A DNA stretch of 64,000 bases from Parerythrobacter aestuarii (lineage in GTDB: Bacteria; Pseudomonadota; Alphaproteobacteria; Sphingomonadales; Sphingomonadaceae). Below, piece by piece: positions 7,104 to 15,189 of this stretch; the first letter of the stretch is position 1, and every line of letters starts with the position of its first letter. Location of the stretch: contig NZ_JARBWD010000001.1 of the NCBI RefSeq assembly GCF_030140925.1, positions 1,860,001-1,924,000 of the forward strand, in the 5' to 3' direction. The notes under the pieces were generated by a model, which had not been told where the DNA came from, searched no databases, and saw nothing but the letters and a program-made list of their open reading frames with translations. The position numbers and the translations under genes were made by a program.

Positions 7104-9383
7104 ATGGCCAAACGCCCACTCAAACGCCCCGAAGGCCTGCCGTCCCGCGAGCAGGTGCTCGAGTTCATCCAGACCTCCGACACCCCCGCCGGCAAGCGCG
7201 AGATTGCCAAGGCGTTCGGGCTCAAGGGGCAGGAAAAGATCGCGCTCAAGCGGCTGCTCAAGGACATGGCCGAGGAAGGCCTGATCGACGGCAAGAAAAC
7301 CGCCTATCACCGGATGGGCGGCATCCCCAAGGTCACTGTCCTGCGGGTCGTCGAGATCGAGGATGGCGAGCCTGTGGCAGAGCCCGACAACTGGAACCCG
7401 GAATCGGGCGACAAGCCGCCGCGTCTGGTTTTGGTCGAGGTCAAGCGCGGTCGTGGGGCCAAGGGCATGCCGGCGCTCAAGCGGGGCGACCGTGTGCTTG
7501 CCCGCACCGAGGAAACCGACAAGGGCTGGCGCGCTTTTCCGATGAAGAAGCTGCCCGCCCGCACCGAGGGCATGATGGGCGTGATCGAGCTCGATGGCAG
7601 CGGCAAGCCGTGGCTTGCCCCGGTCGACAAGCGCATCCGCAATTCGGTGCATGTGGTCGATCTTGGCCAGGCCGAGGCCGGGCAATTGGTGCTGGCCGAG
7701 CAGGCGGGCAAGTCGCCGCGTTCGGGCGTGCGGGTGGTCGAGGTCTATGGCGACCCGCTCGCCCCGCGCAGCTTCAGCCTGATCGCCATCGCCAAGCACG
7801 GCATTCCTCACATCTTCCCCGAGGAAGCCATCGATGAGGCCGGACGCGCAGCAAAACTGCCGCTGAGCGAGGACAAGCGCGAGGACCTGCGCAACGTTCC
7901 GATCCTCGCCATCGATCCTGCCGATGCCCGCGACTATGACGATGCCATCTGGGCCGAGCCCGACAGGGAGGGCGGCTTCAAAGCCATCATCGCCATTGCC
8001 GACGTCAGCTTCTACGTCCGTCCCGGTGGAGCGCTTGATCGCGAGGCCCGCAAGCGTGGCAATTCGGTCTATTTCCCCGATCGCGTCGTGCCCATGCTGC
8101 CGGAGGTGCTAAGCGCCGATGTCTGCTCACTGCGGCATGGCGAGGATCGCGCGGCGATGGCTTGCCACCTCAAGGTCTCAGGCGAAGGGAAGGTGACGTC
8201 ATGGCGTTTCACCCGCGCCGTCGTGCGCCTGACGCACAACATCCCCTATGAAAAGGCGCAAGAGGCGATCGACGATGGTTCTGCCAGCCAGGAGCTACAG
8301 AACCTGTGGGCCTGCTGGAAGGCACTCGCCAAGGCCCGTCATGAGCGCGACCCGTTGGAGCTGGAGATCCCCGAACGACGCGTGATGCTCGATGACAAGG
8401 GTCGCATCGCCGATATCGCCGTGCGCGAACGGCTCGATGCGCACCGCGTGGTCGAGGACTTCATGATCGCGGCCAATGTCGCTGCAGCCAAGGCTCTGGA
8501 GGCCAAGACCGCACCGGTGGTCTATCGCATCCACGAGCCACCCAACCGTGAGAAACTGATCGCCTTGCGCGACTACCTCGCCACGCAGGGCCGCAAGCTG
8601 GCGCTGGGGCAGGTCGTCACGCCGACGCTTTTCAACCGCTTTCTCAAGGATGTATCGGACGATGCTGAGAGAACATTGCTGATGGAAGCGGTATTGCGCA
8701 GCCAGACGCAGGCCTACTACGGGCCGAAGAATGCCGGGCATTTCGGGCTGGCGCTTGGCTCCTACGCCCACTTTACCTCGCCGATCCGCCGCTATTCCGA
8801 CCTGCTGGTGCACCGCGCGCTGGTCGATGCCTATGGGCTCGAGCAGCCCAAGCCGAGCAACGGTTTGCCCGATTTCTCAGGACTTTCCGATCGGGATCGC
8901 GACGACCTCCAGCAAGTCTCCGACGCCATCAGCACCACTGAACGGCGCGCGATGGAGGCCGAACGGGATACCATCGACCGCTATGTTGCCTCCTTCCTGT
9001 CGCAGCATGTCGGTCAGGTCTTCCAGACCCGCATCACGGGTGTCCAGAGCTTCGGCTTTTTTGCGACGATCCAGGACCTTGGCGGCGATGGCCTTGTTCC
9101 CGTCTCAACACTGGGACGTGAGTATTTCCGGCATGACGAAGCCGCGCAGGCACTGATCGGTGAGGATAGCGGGACCCGCTACGAAGTCGGACAGCGGCTC
9201 GAACTGAAGCTCGCCGAAGCCAATCCGTTGACCGGTGCACTAAAGTTCGAACCTGTCGATGCCCAGGGTGACCCGATCGAACCGCGCGGCCATCGCACGC
9301 CGCCGCGCAAGAAAGGCAAGTTCGTCCAGGGCAAGCGTGGTCGGCCCGGCAATATCCGCCACCAGGGCAAACGGCGGAAATAA
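7104..9383 (+). CDS. rnr: Ribonuclease R
   Basis: Processive 3'-5' exoribonuclease of the RNase II/RNB family, 759 residues. Order: N-terminal winged-helix region (about 1-70), cold-shock/OB domains, RNB catalytic domain with metal-binding aspartates in IDPADARDYDDAIW, then an S1 domain (FQTRITGVQSFGFFATI) and a Lys/Arg-rich tail. The basic tail and the N-terminal helix-turn-helix separate RNase R from RNase II. It degrades structured RNA and takes part in rRNA and tmRNA quality control. It converges on the stress-protein gene with only 2 bases between the stop codons. Confidence 0.95.
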   Translation: MAKRPLKRPEGLPSREQVLEFIQTSDTPAGKREIAKAFGLKGQEKIALKRLLKDMAEEGLIDGKKTAYHRMGGIPKVTVLRVVEIEDGEPVAEPDNWNPESGDKPPRLVLVEVKRGRGAKGMPALKRGDRVLARTEETDKGWRAFPMKKLPARTEGMMGVIELDGSGKPWLAPVDKRIRNSVHVVDLGQAEAGQLVLAEQAGKSPRSGVRVVEVYGDPLAPRSFSLIAIAKHGIPHIFPEEAIDEAGRAAKLPLSEDKREDLRNVPILAIDPADARDYDDAIWAEPDREGGFKAIIAIADVSFYVRPGGALDREARKRGNSVYFPDRVVPMLPEVLSADVCSLRHGEDRAAMACHLKVSGEGKVTSWRFTRAVVRLTHNIPYEKAQEAIDDGSASQELQNLWACWKALAKARHERDPLELEIPERRVMLDDKGRIADIAVRERLDAHRVVEDFMIAANVAAAKALEAKTAPVVYRIHEPPNREKLIALRDYLATQGRKLALGQVVTPTLFNRFLKDVSDDAERTLLMEAVLRSQTQAYYGPKNAGHFGLALGSYAHFTSPIRRYSDLLVHRALVDAYGLEQPKPSNGLPDFSGLSDRDRDDLQQVSDAISTTERRAMEAERDTIDRYVASFLSQHVGQVFQTRITGVQSFGFFATIQDLGGDGLVPVSTLGREYFRHDEAAQALIGEDSGTRYEVGQRLELKLAEANPLTGALKFEPVDAQGDPIEPRGHRTPPRKKGKFVQGKRGRPGNIRHQGKRRK

Positions 9384-9385
9384 CC

Positions 9386-9841
9386 TCAGGTCACGCGGTC
9401 GATATCCTCGTTGGTGAACCCACCCGGGACGATGAACAACGGGCAAGGCAGGGTCGAAGCACTCTCGCTGAAATGCATCACCAACGGGCCCGAGCTTTGC
9501 TCGCCAGCGGCAAGTACCAGCGCGTGAACTTCCGGATGCTCTTCGAGATATTCAGCGATCACCTTCTTGCCTTCACCCACCTTGACGGTGATCTGAGGCA
9601 TGTTGCCGCTTTCGGCGAGTATCGAGCCGGCAGCGCTGCTCGCGACAGCTTCGGCCCGGTCGCGCGCTTCCTGTTCGATGGTCGCCTGGATGCTGCCGAA
9701 AGCATTGAAGTTCTGTGGCTGGACCAGGGCCAGGATATGCACCACGCCATCGACGGCGACGGCCCGGCGCGAAGCCCAGCGCAGCGCCTTGAGCGCTTCT
9801 TCGGTCTCGTCGATGATCACCAGGAATACGCGCAAACTCAT
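9386..9841 (-). CDS. Universal stress protein (UspA family)
   Basis: Single Usp domain of 151 residues. The N-terminus MSLRVFLVIIDETEEALKAL and the C-terminal strand CPLFIVPGG match the alpha/beta Usp fold. The usual ATP-binding GxxGxxxxS-type loop is present only loosely (LVLAAGEQSSGPLVMHFSES). Usp proteins are cytoplasmic and induced by starvation or stress; the ligand here cannot be assigned. The gene is transcribed alone and away from pdhC, with 146 bases between the two starts. Confidence 0.8.
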   Translation of the reverse strand: MSLRVFLVIIDETEEALKALRWASRRAVAVDGVVHILALVQPQNFNAFGSIQATIEQEARDRAEAVASSAAGSILAESGNMPQITVKVGEGKKVIAEYLEEHPEVHALVLAAGEQSSGPLVMHFSESASTLPCPLFIVPGGFTNEDIDRVT

Positions 9842-9987
9842 AGACAGAAGGTCCCCCGTAGCGGCATCGGTATCCGCTGAAATCGTATGCTTTGCAAGAT
9901 TGGCGCAAGAACCTTGCCGCGAGCCTTCAAATTGGCCAAAGCGTAGCGGAAATCACGCCTCCCCAGCTGAAGGATCCACGCCGACCC

Positions 9988-11271
9988 ATGCCGACCCAGA
10001 TCAAGATGCCCGCGCTTTCGCCCACCATGGAAGAAGGCACGCTCGCCAAATGGCTGGTCAAGGTCGGCGATACCATTAGCGCCGGCGACATCATGGCGGA
10101 GATCGAAACCGACAAGGCGACGATGGAGTTCGAGGCCGTTGACGAAGGGACTGTGGCACAGATCCTGATCGACGAGGGCAGCGAGAATGTGAAGGTTGGC
10201 GAGGTGATCATGATTCTCGCCGAAGAGGGTGAGGATGTGGAGGATGCGAAGGGGGCCGCGCCAGCGAGCGCGCCTGCCCCGGCACCAACGCCCGCACCAG
10301 CGCCCGCACCAGCGCCGGCCAAGGAGGAGGCTGCTCAGCCTGCGCCTGCCCCATCAACTGCTCCCTCTGATAAGCCAAGCGGCGACCGCGTGATCGCTTC
10401 TCCTCTGGCGAAGCGTATTGCCGAGCAGAGAGGTCTCGACCTCTCGACCATCAAGGGCAGCGGCCCGAATGGCAGGATAGTGAAGGCCGATGTCGAAGGC
10501 GCAAAGGCTGGAGCGCCTGCAGCCGCCCAGGCAGCTGCTCCGGCCCCGGCCAAGCCTGCATCTCTCGGCGGCGATCTCGACGCGCCATACGAAGCGCAGA
10601 AGCTCAACAATGTCCGCAAGGTCATCGCCCGCCGCCTGACCGAGGCCAAGCAGACCATCCCGCATATCTATCTCACCGTGGACGTGCGGCTTGATGCGCT
10701 GCTCAAGCTGCGCAGCCAGCTCAATGCCTCGCTCGAGGCTGACGGGGTGAAGCTCTCGGTCAACGACCTGCTGATCAAGGCGCTGGCGCGTGCGCTGCAG
10801 CGCGTGCCCAAGTGCAATGTCAGCTTCCAGGGCGACGAGCTGTTCGAATATTCGCGGCAGGATATCTCCGTCGCGGTGGCCGCGCCTTCGGGCCTGATCA
10901 CCCCGATCATCCGCGATGCGGGCCGCAAGGGCCTCGCCCAGATCAGCACCGAAATGAAGGAACTGGCGGGCAAGGCCAAGGACGGCAAGCTGCAGCCGCA
11001 TGAATTCCAGGGCGGCACCGCCAGCCTCTCCAACCTCGGCATGTTCGGCACCAAGCAGTTCGACGCCGTGATCAACCCGCCGCAGGCGATGATCCTCGCG
11101 GTCGGCGCAGGCGAGCAGCGCCCGTGGGTCGAGGACGGCCAGATCGTCCCCGCCACCGTGATGAGCGCCACCGGCAGCTTCGACCACCGCGCGATTGACG
11201 GCGCGGACGGCGCGCAGCTGATGGAGGCGTTCAAGCAGCTATGCGAGAACCCGATGGGGCTGGTGGTATAA
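9988..11271 (+). CDS. pdhC: Pyruvate dehydrogenase E2, dihydrolipoyl acetyltransferase
   Basis: Core acetyltransferase of the pyruvate dehydrogenase complex, 427 residues from ATG 9988. One lipoyl domain (1-80) has lipoyl lysine K43 in ETDKATMEF. An Ala/Pro-rich swinging linker (90-130) follows, then the E1/E3-binding domain ([19 protein letters not shown], about 137-170), a second Ala/Pro linker and the catalytic domain (200-427) with the active-site motif [11 protein letters not shown] longer in-frame start at 9892 adds no conserved sequence. The thioesterase gene starts 4 bases later and lpdA overlaps that, so E2 and E3 are co-expressed, whereas E1 lies at 62-64 kb. Confidence 0.96.
   Translation: MPTQIKMPALSPTMEEGTLAKWLVKVGDTISAGDIMAEIETDKATMEFEAVDEGTVAQILIDEGSENVKVGEVIMILAEEGEDVEDAKGAAPASAPAPAPTPAPAPAPAPAKEEAAQPAPAPSTAPSDKPSGDRVIASPLAKRIAEQRGLDLSTIKGSGPNGRIVKADVEGAKAGAPAAAQAAAPAPAKPASLGGDLDAPYEAQKLNNVRKVIARRLTEAKQTIPHIYLTVDVRLDALLKLRSQLNASLEADGVKLSVNDLLIKALARALQRVPKCNVSFQGDELFEYSRQDISVAVAAPSGLITPIIRDAGRKGLAQISTEMKELAGKAKDGKLQPHEFQGGTASLSNLGMFGTKQFDAVINPPQAMILAVGAGEQRPWVEDGQIVPATVMSATGSFDHRAIDGADGAQLMEAFKQLCENPMGLVV
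10279..10320 (+). repeat. Short tandem repeat encoding the Ala-Pro linker of PdhC
   Basis: About three imperfect copies of a 12-base unit (GCACCAGCGCCC) encode alternating Ala-Pro residues of the flexible linker after the lipoyl domain. Such repeats are expected here and may vary in copy number between strains. Confidence 0.6.
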
Positions 11272-11275
11272 TCAC

Positions 11276-11680
11276 ATGCAATCTGGCGAGCTGACCATAA
11301 GGGCCACCGCCATGCCGACCGACCTCAACCCTTATGGCGGGGTGTTTGGCGGGTGGCTGATGGCGCAGATGGCGCTGGGCGCAGGTTCACTTGCCAGCCG
11401 CGAGGGGAAGGGCAAGGCGGTGGTCGTCTCGGCCAGCGATTTCGCCTTCCCCGGCGCGATGGCGGTAGGGGACGAGCTATCGGTTTACTGCGCCATCGCT
11501 GCCACCGGCACCACCTCGCTCACCATCACCGCCGAAGCCATCGCCCGCGAGCGCAATGGCGAGGCGACTACCAAGGTCGCCAGCGGCACATTCAAATTTG
11601 TCCTTCTCGATGACAATGACAGGCCGCGCGCAGTCGACGCGATGGCCACGCCTCTCCCCAAGGAAAATGACAATGGCTGA
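11276..11680 (+). CDS. Acyl-CoA thioesterase, hotdog fold (YciA-like)
   Basis: Small cytoplasmic hotdog-fold protein of 134 residues. The N-terminal pattern MPTDLNPYGGVFGGWLMAQM corresponds to the YciA/acyl-CoA hydrolase motif (NxxGxxFGGxxM), with a catalytic acid near the long helix. It probably hydrolyses short or medium acyl-CoA. It lies between pdhC (4-base gap) and lpdA (8-base overlap), so it is translated with the E2 and E3 subunits. A role in relieving acyl-CoA overload near pyruvate dehydrogenase is inference. Confidence 0.78.
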   Translation: MQSGELTIRATAMPTDLNPYGGVFGGWLMAQMALGAGSLASREGKGKAVVVSASDFAFPGAMAVGDELSVYCAIAATGTTSLTITAEAIARERNGEATTKVASGTFKFVLLDDNDRPRAVDAMATPLPKENDNG

Positions 11681-13082
11681 CCAATACGACGTTATCGTTC
11701 TCGGCTCCGGACCCGGCGGCTATGTCGCGGCGATCCGTTGCGCGCAGCTGGGGCTCAAGACCGCGATTGTCGAGCGCGAGAACCTTGGCGGCATCTGCCT
11801 CAACTGGGGCTGCATCCCGACCAAGGCGCTGCTGCGTTCGGCAGAGATCTTTCACTACATGCAGCATGCGGGCGATTATGGCCTCAAGGCGAAAGGGATC
11901 GAGGCGGATCTCGAAGCGGTGGTGAAGCGCTCACGCGGCGTGGCGAAGCAGCTCAACCAAGGCGTCACCCATCTGATGAAGAAGAACAAGATCACCGTGC
12001 ATATGGGCGAGGGCACGCTGACCGGCCCGACCTCGCTCACGGTCAAAGGCGAGAAGGGTGAGGAGAAGCTCACCGCCAAGCATGTGATCGTCGCCACCGG
12101 CGCCCGCGCTCGCGATCTGCCCTTCGCTCCTGCCGACGGCAAGCGCGTGTGGACCTATCGCACCGCTATGACTCCACCGGAAATGCCCAAGAAGCTGCTG
12201 GTGATCGGCAGCGGCGCTATCGGGATCGAATTCGCCAGCTTCTACAACGACATGGGCGCAGACGTGACCGTGGTCGAAATGCTCGACCGGATCGTTCCGG
12301 TGGAGGACAAGGACGTCTCGACCTTCCTCGAAAAGAGCCTGACCAAGCAGGGCATGACCATTATGACCGGCGCGGGCGTGGAAGACATCAAGGCCGATGC
12401 CAAAGGTGTGAAAGCCAAGATAAAGGCCAAGGACGGCAAGGTCAGCGAGCAGGAGTTCACCCACTGCATCGTCGCCATCGGCATCGTCCCCAACACCGAG
12501 AATATAGGGCTGGAGAAGCTCGCAGAGATGGATCGCGGCTTCATCCAGATCGACCCTTATGGCCGGACAAAGTCCAAGGGCCTGTGGGCCATCGGCGATT
12601 GCACTCCGGGCCCGTGGCTGGCGCACAAGGCATCGCATGAGGGTGTCACCGCCGCAGAGGCCATCGCGCAGGAGTTGGGCAACAAGGACGTCCACCCACA
12701 CGGGCTCGACCGCAACAACATTCCCGGCTGTACCTATTGCCACCCGCAGGTCGCCAGCGTCGGCATGACCGAGGCCAAGGCGAAGGAGGCGGGCTACGAG
12801 GTCAAGGTCGGCAATTTCCCCTTCATCGGCAACGGCAAGGCCATCGCGCTGGGCGAGGCCGAGGGCTTCATCAAGACGGTGTTCGACGCCAAGACCGGCG
12901 AGTTGCTGGGCGCGCATATGATCGGCGCGGAAGTGACCGAGCTGATCCAGGGCTATACCGTCGGCAAGCAGCTGGAGACGACCGAAGCTGAGCTGATGCA
13001 AACTGTCTTCCCGCACCCGACGCTTTCTGAAATGATGCACGAAAGTGTGCTGGGGGCCTACGGGCGGGCGCTGCATATCTGA
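11673..13082 (+). CDS. lpdA: Dihydrolipoyl dehydrogenase (E3)
   Basis: FAD disulfide oxidoreductase of 469 residues that reoxidises dihydrolipoyl groups of the 2-oxoacid dehydrogenases using NAD. Seen directly: FAD-binding GSGPGGYVAAI, redox-active disulfide GGICLNWGCIP, NAD-binding VIGSGAIGIEFASFY and the C-terminal His-Glu pair in FPHPTLSEMMHES. The start at ATG 11673 gives the canonical N-terminus MADQYDVIVLGSG and overlaps the thioesterase by 8 bases; the longer open frame upstream is out-of-frame thioesterase sequence. Confidence 0.96.
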   Translation: MADQYDVIVLGSGPGGYVAAIRCAQLGLKTAIVERENLGGICLNWGCIPTKALLRSAEIFHYMQHAGDYGLKAKGIEADLEAVVKRSRGVAKQLNQGVTHLMKKNKITVHMGEGTLTGPTSLTVKGEKGEEKLTAKHVIVATGARARDLPFAPADGKRVWTYRTAMTPPEMPKKLLVIGSGAIGIEFASFYNDMGADVTVVEMLDRIVPVEDKDVSTFLEKSLTKQGMTIMTGAGVEDIKADAKGVKAKIKAKDGKVSEQEFTHCIVAIGIVPNTENIGLEKLAEMDRGFIQIDPYGRTKSKGLWAIGDCTPGPWLAHKASHEGVTAAEAIAQELGNKDVHPHGLDRNNIPGCTYCHPQVASVGMTEAKAKEAGYEVKVGNFPFIGNGKAIALGEAEGFIKTVFDAKTGELLGAHMIGAEVTELIQGYTVGKQLETTEAELMQTVFPHPTLSEMMHESVLGAYGRALHI

Positions 13083-13104
13083 TTGGCAACGATGGGAGAG
13101 GGGA

Positions 13105-13719
13105 ATGACTGACGATTTGCGAGTAACATTCCCCAAACCTTGCAGCGAGGATTGGAACACGATGTCGCGTCAAGGCTGCAACCGCCATTGCAGCGCTTGC
13201 GACAAGACCATCCATGACCTTTCGCAGCTGACGCTCGATCAGGCCGAGGAATTGCTCAAGAGCGAGGATGAAGTCTGCGTTCGCGCTGAAATAGCGGACA
13301 ACGGCATGGTCCGACTTGCAGACAGTGGCAGCACGACCAAGCGCAAATTGGTTGCCGTCGCCGGCGCCTCCCTGTCACTGGCGCTTGCGGCGTGCCAGAC
13401 AATGGGAAGCAACGCCGTCACTCCGCTTTACGAGATCTCCGGCGCTACCAATTACTATGAATACGACGCCGTGGTCACGCTGACCGACCAGTATGGCAAG
13501 GTCCGAACAACCAAGGTGCGCCGGGACAAGAGCTTTCGTTTCACCAACCTGCTTCCCGGCACGTTCACCCTGACTATCACCCGCTGGTGCGGCGATCCGG
13601 TCGAAGAGACCGAGATAGTTGTCACTGAGGACGATGTCTCGCTTGGAACACTCAAATGGGGCGAGAACCAGTGTATCATCATCGGGGTGATGACGCCCAT
13701 CGGGCCTGGCCGCGGCTAG
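13105..13719 (+). CDS. Unknown protein: N-terminal CxxxCxxC domain, internal lipobox, C-terminal beta domain
   Basis: 204 residues, function not recognised. The N-terminus has C13 and the cluster C25, C29, C32 (GCNRHCSACDKTIHDLS), a pattern that recurs in bacterial proteins of unknown role. A basic KRK and a hydrophobic stretch follow at residues 79-96 and end LALAACQ, a lipobox with C97, so the lipoprotein-like signal is internal. Residues 110-190 resemble a small carboxypeptidase-regulatory-like beta sandwich with C162 and C190. The start at 13105 has GGGAGAGGGG upstream. An internal ATG at 13306 would give an ordinary lipoprotein of 137 residues, so two products or a shorter true gene are possible. 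Confidence 0.6.
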   Translation: MTDDLRVTFPKPCSEDWNTMSRQGCNRHCSACDKTIHDLSQLTLDQAEELLKSEDEVCVRAEIADNGMVRLADSGSTTKRKLVAVAGASLSLALAACQTMGSNAVTPLYEISGATNYYEYDAVVTLTDQYGKVRTTKVRRDKSFRFTNLLPGTFTLTITRWCGDPVEETEIVVTEDDVSLGTLKWGENQCIIIGVMTPIGPGRG

Positions 13720-13750
13720 TTGGAATCTGCATTTCTTGTTGGAGCACACA

Positions 13751-15007
13751 ATGCCCAAAACACTACTCTTTGCCTCCGCTATTCTCGTCGCCTCAACAGC
13801 TGCGCTTGCCGAGCCGACCTATGTAGTTGCCGACCGGATGCTGGATGTCGAAAGCGGCAAATACATCGCCAACCCGGTGATCGGGATGGATGACGGCAAG
13901 ATCGTCTCGGTCAGCACCGGGGCGGCTCCGGATGGGGCTGAGGTTATCGACCTGACCGGCCACACCATCCTGCCGGGTCTGATAGACATGCATGTCCATC
14001 TCGACGGGCGGCCCGAATATGGCGGCTACAGCGGGTTGCAGTTCACCGACCGGTTCTGGACATTCCTTGCAGCAGCGAATGCGGACAAGATGCTCAAGGT
14101 CGGCTTCACCACCGTGCGCAACGTGGGTGATACCGATTACAATGTCGCCGGGCTCGACCAGGCGATTGAGGAAGGCTGGCTGCAAGGTCCGCGCATCGTC
14201 AATGCGAACTATGCCCTCGGCGCGACCGGTGGGCATTGCGACGAGACCTTCCTGCCGCCGAGCTTCAATCGCAAGAGCCCGGCAGTGGGCGACAGCCCCG
14301 AGGAATTGCGCAAGCGCGTACGCGAGCAGCGCAAGTACGGGGCCGAAGTCATCAAGGCCTGCGCCACCGGTGGCGTGTTCAGCCGCAACACCGCTCCGGG
14401 AATCCAGCAGCTAAACCTCGAAGAATTGACGGCGATTGCCGAGGAAACCCATTTCTGGGGCCTCAAGGCAGCCGCCCATGCGCACGGAGCAGCGGGGATC
14501 AAGGCCGCGATCCTCGCCGGTTTCGACACAATCGAGCACGCCAGCTTCATCGATGACGAAGGTATCCGCCTCGCCAAGGAACGCGGCACATTCCTGTCGA
14601 TGGACATTTTCAATACCGAATACACGCTGTCGGAAGGCGAAAAGAACGGGGTACTGAAGGAGAACCTCGACAAGGAGCGGCTGGTCTCCAAGGCGCAGCG
14701 CGACAATTTCAGCAAGGCGCACAAGGCCGGGGTGAAGATGGTGTTCGGCAGCGACGCCGGGGTCATGCCGCATGAGTCCGTGCCCGGACAGTTTGCAGTG
14801 ATGGTGCGGCTGGGCATGACCCCGCTGGAGGCCATCCGCGCCGCGACGATCAATGCCGCCGATGCGCTCGGCCAGAAAGGGCAGGTCGGGACGATCGCGG
14901 TCGGTGCATGGGCCGATATCATCGCTGTCGACGGCGACGTACTGGCCAATGTCCGCGAACTCGAGGATGTCGATGCGGTGGTGAAAGGCGGAAAGCTCGT
15001 CGAATAA
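13751..15007 (+). CDS. Exported metal-dependent amidohydrolase (imidazolonepropionase-like)
   Basis: 418 residues with a signal peptide (MPKTLLFASAILVASTAALA), so probably periplasmic. Amidohydrolase superfamily metal ligands are present: HxH in DMHVHLDG, the putative carboxylated lysine in AEVIKACATGG, histidines in AAHAHG and DTIEHAS, and the aspartate in FGSDAGVMPH. The C-terminal domain returns to the beta sandwich (GQVGTIAVGAWADIIAVDGD). Related enzymes include Xaa-Pro/Xaa-Arg dipeptidases and cyclic imide hydrolases; the substrate here is not assignable. ATG 13751 is chosen for the clean signal peptide over an ATG 15 bases earlier. Confidence 0.85.
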   Translation: MPKTLLFASAILVASTAALAEPTYVVADRMLDVESGKYIANPVIGMDDGKIVSVSTGAAPDGAEVIDLTGHTILPGLIDMHVHLDGRPEYGGYSGLQFTDRFWTFLAAANADKMLKVGFTTVRNVGDTDYNVAGLDQAIEEGWLQGPRIVNANYALGATGGHCDETFLPPSFNRKSPAVGDSPEELRKRVREQRKYGAEVIKACATGGVFSRNTAPGIQQLNLEELTAIAEETHFWGLKAAAHAHGAAGIKAAILAGFDTIEHASFIDDEGIRLAKERGTFLSMDIFNTEYTLSEGEKNGVLKENLDKERLVSKAQRDNFSKAHKAGVKMVFGSDAGVMPHESVPGQFAVMVRLGMTPLEAIRAATINAADALGQKGQVGTIAVGAWADIIAVDGDVLANVRELEDVDAVVKGGKLVE

Positions 15008-15020
15008 GCCCGGGGAGGGT

Positions 15021-15057
15021 GGGCCGCACCGCTGGGAGGATGAGTGCGATGCGGCCC
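15021..15057. repeat. Inverted repeat downstream of the amidohydrolase
   Basis: GGGCCGCA (15021-15028) and its exact complement TGCGGCCC (15050-15057) are separated by 21 bases, 13 bases after the amidohydrolase stop. No T-tract follows, so it is not a clear intrinsic terminator. The rest of the 182-base gap to the antiporter gene shows no gene. Confidence 0.4.
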
Positions 15058-15189
15058 TGGACCATCAGAGGAGGTCTTCCCAATAGGCTTCCGAAGCTGA
15101 CCGCCAGCTTGCCCACTTGTAAGAGGTTGTAACGCTCGCCAAGGTTCCGCGACCATTGACGCGAGGGCGGGAGCGTATACTCCCTGCGC

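Noticed and set aside
10279..10320. 12-base tandem repeats as a CRISPR or regulatory repeat
   Set aside because: They have no spacers and encode the ordinary Ala-Pro linker of an E2 protein.
11931..13160. 409-residue open frame antisense to lpdA
   Set aside because: Shadow frame opposite a gene with complete catalytic motifs; no recognisable domain or ribosome binding site.
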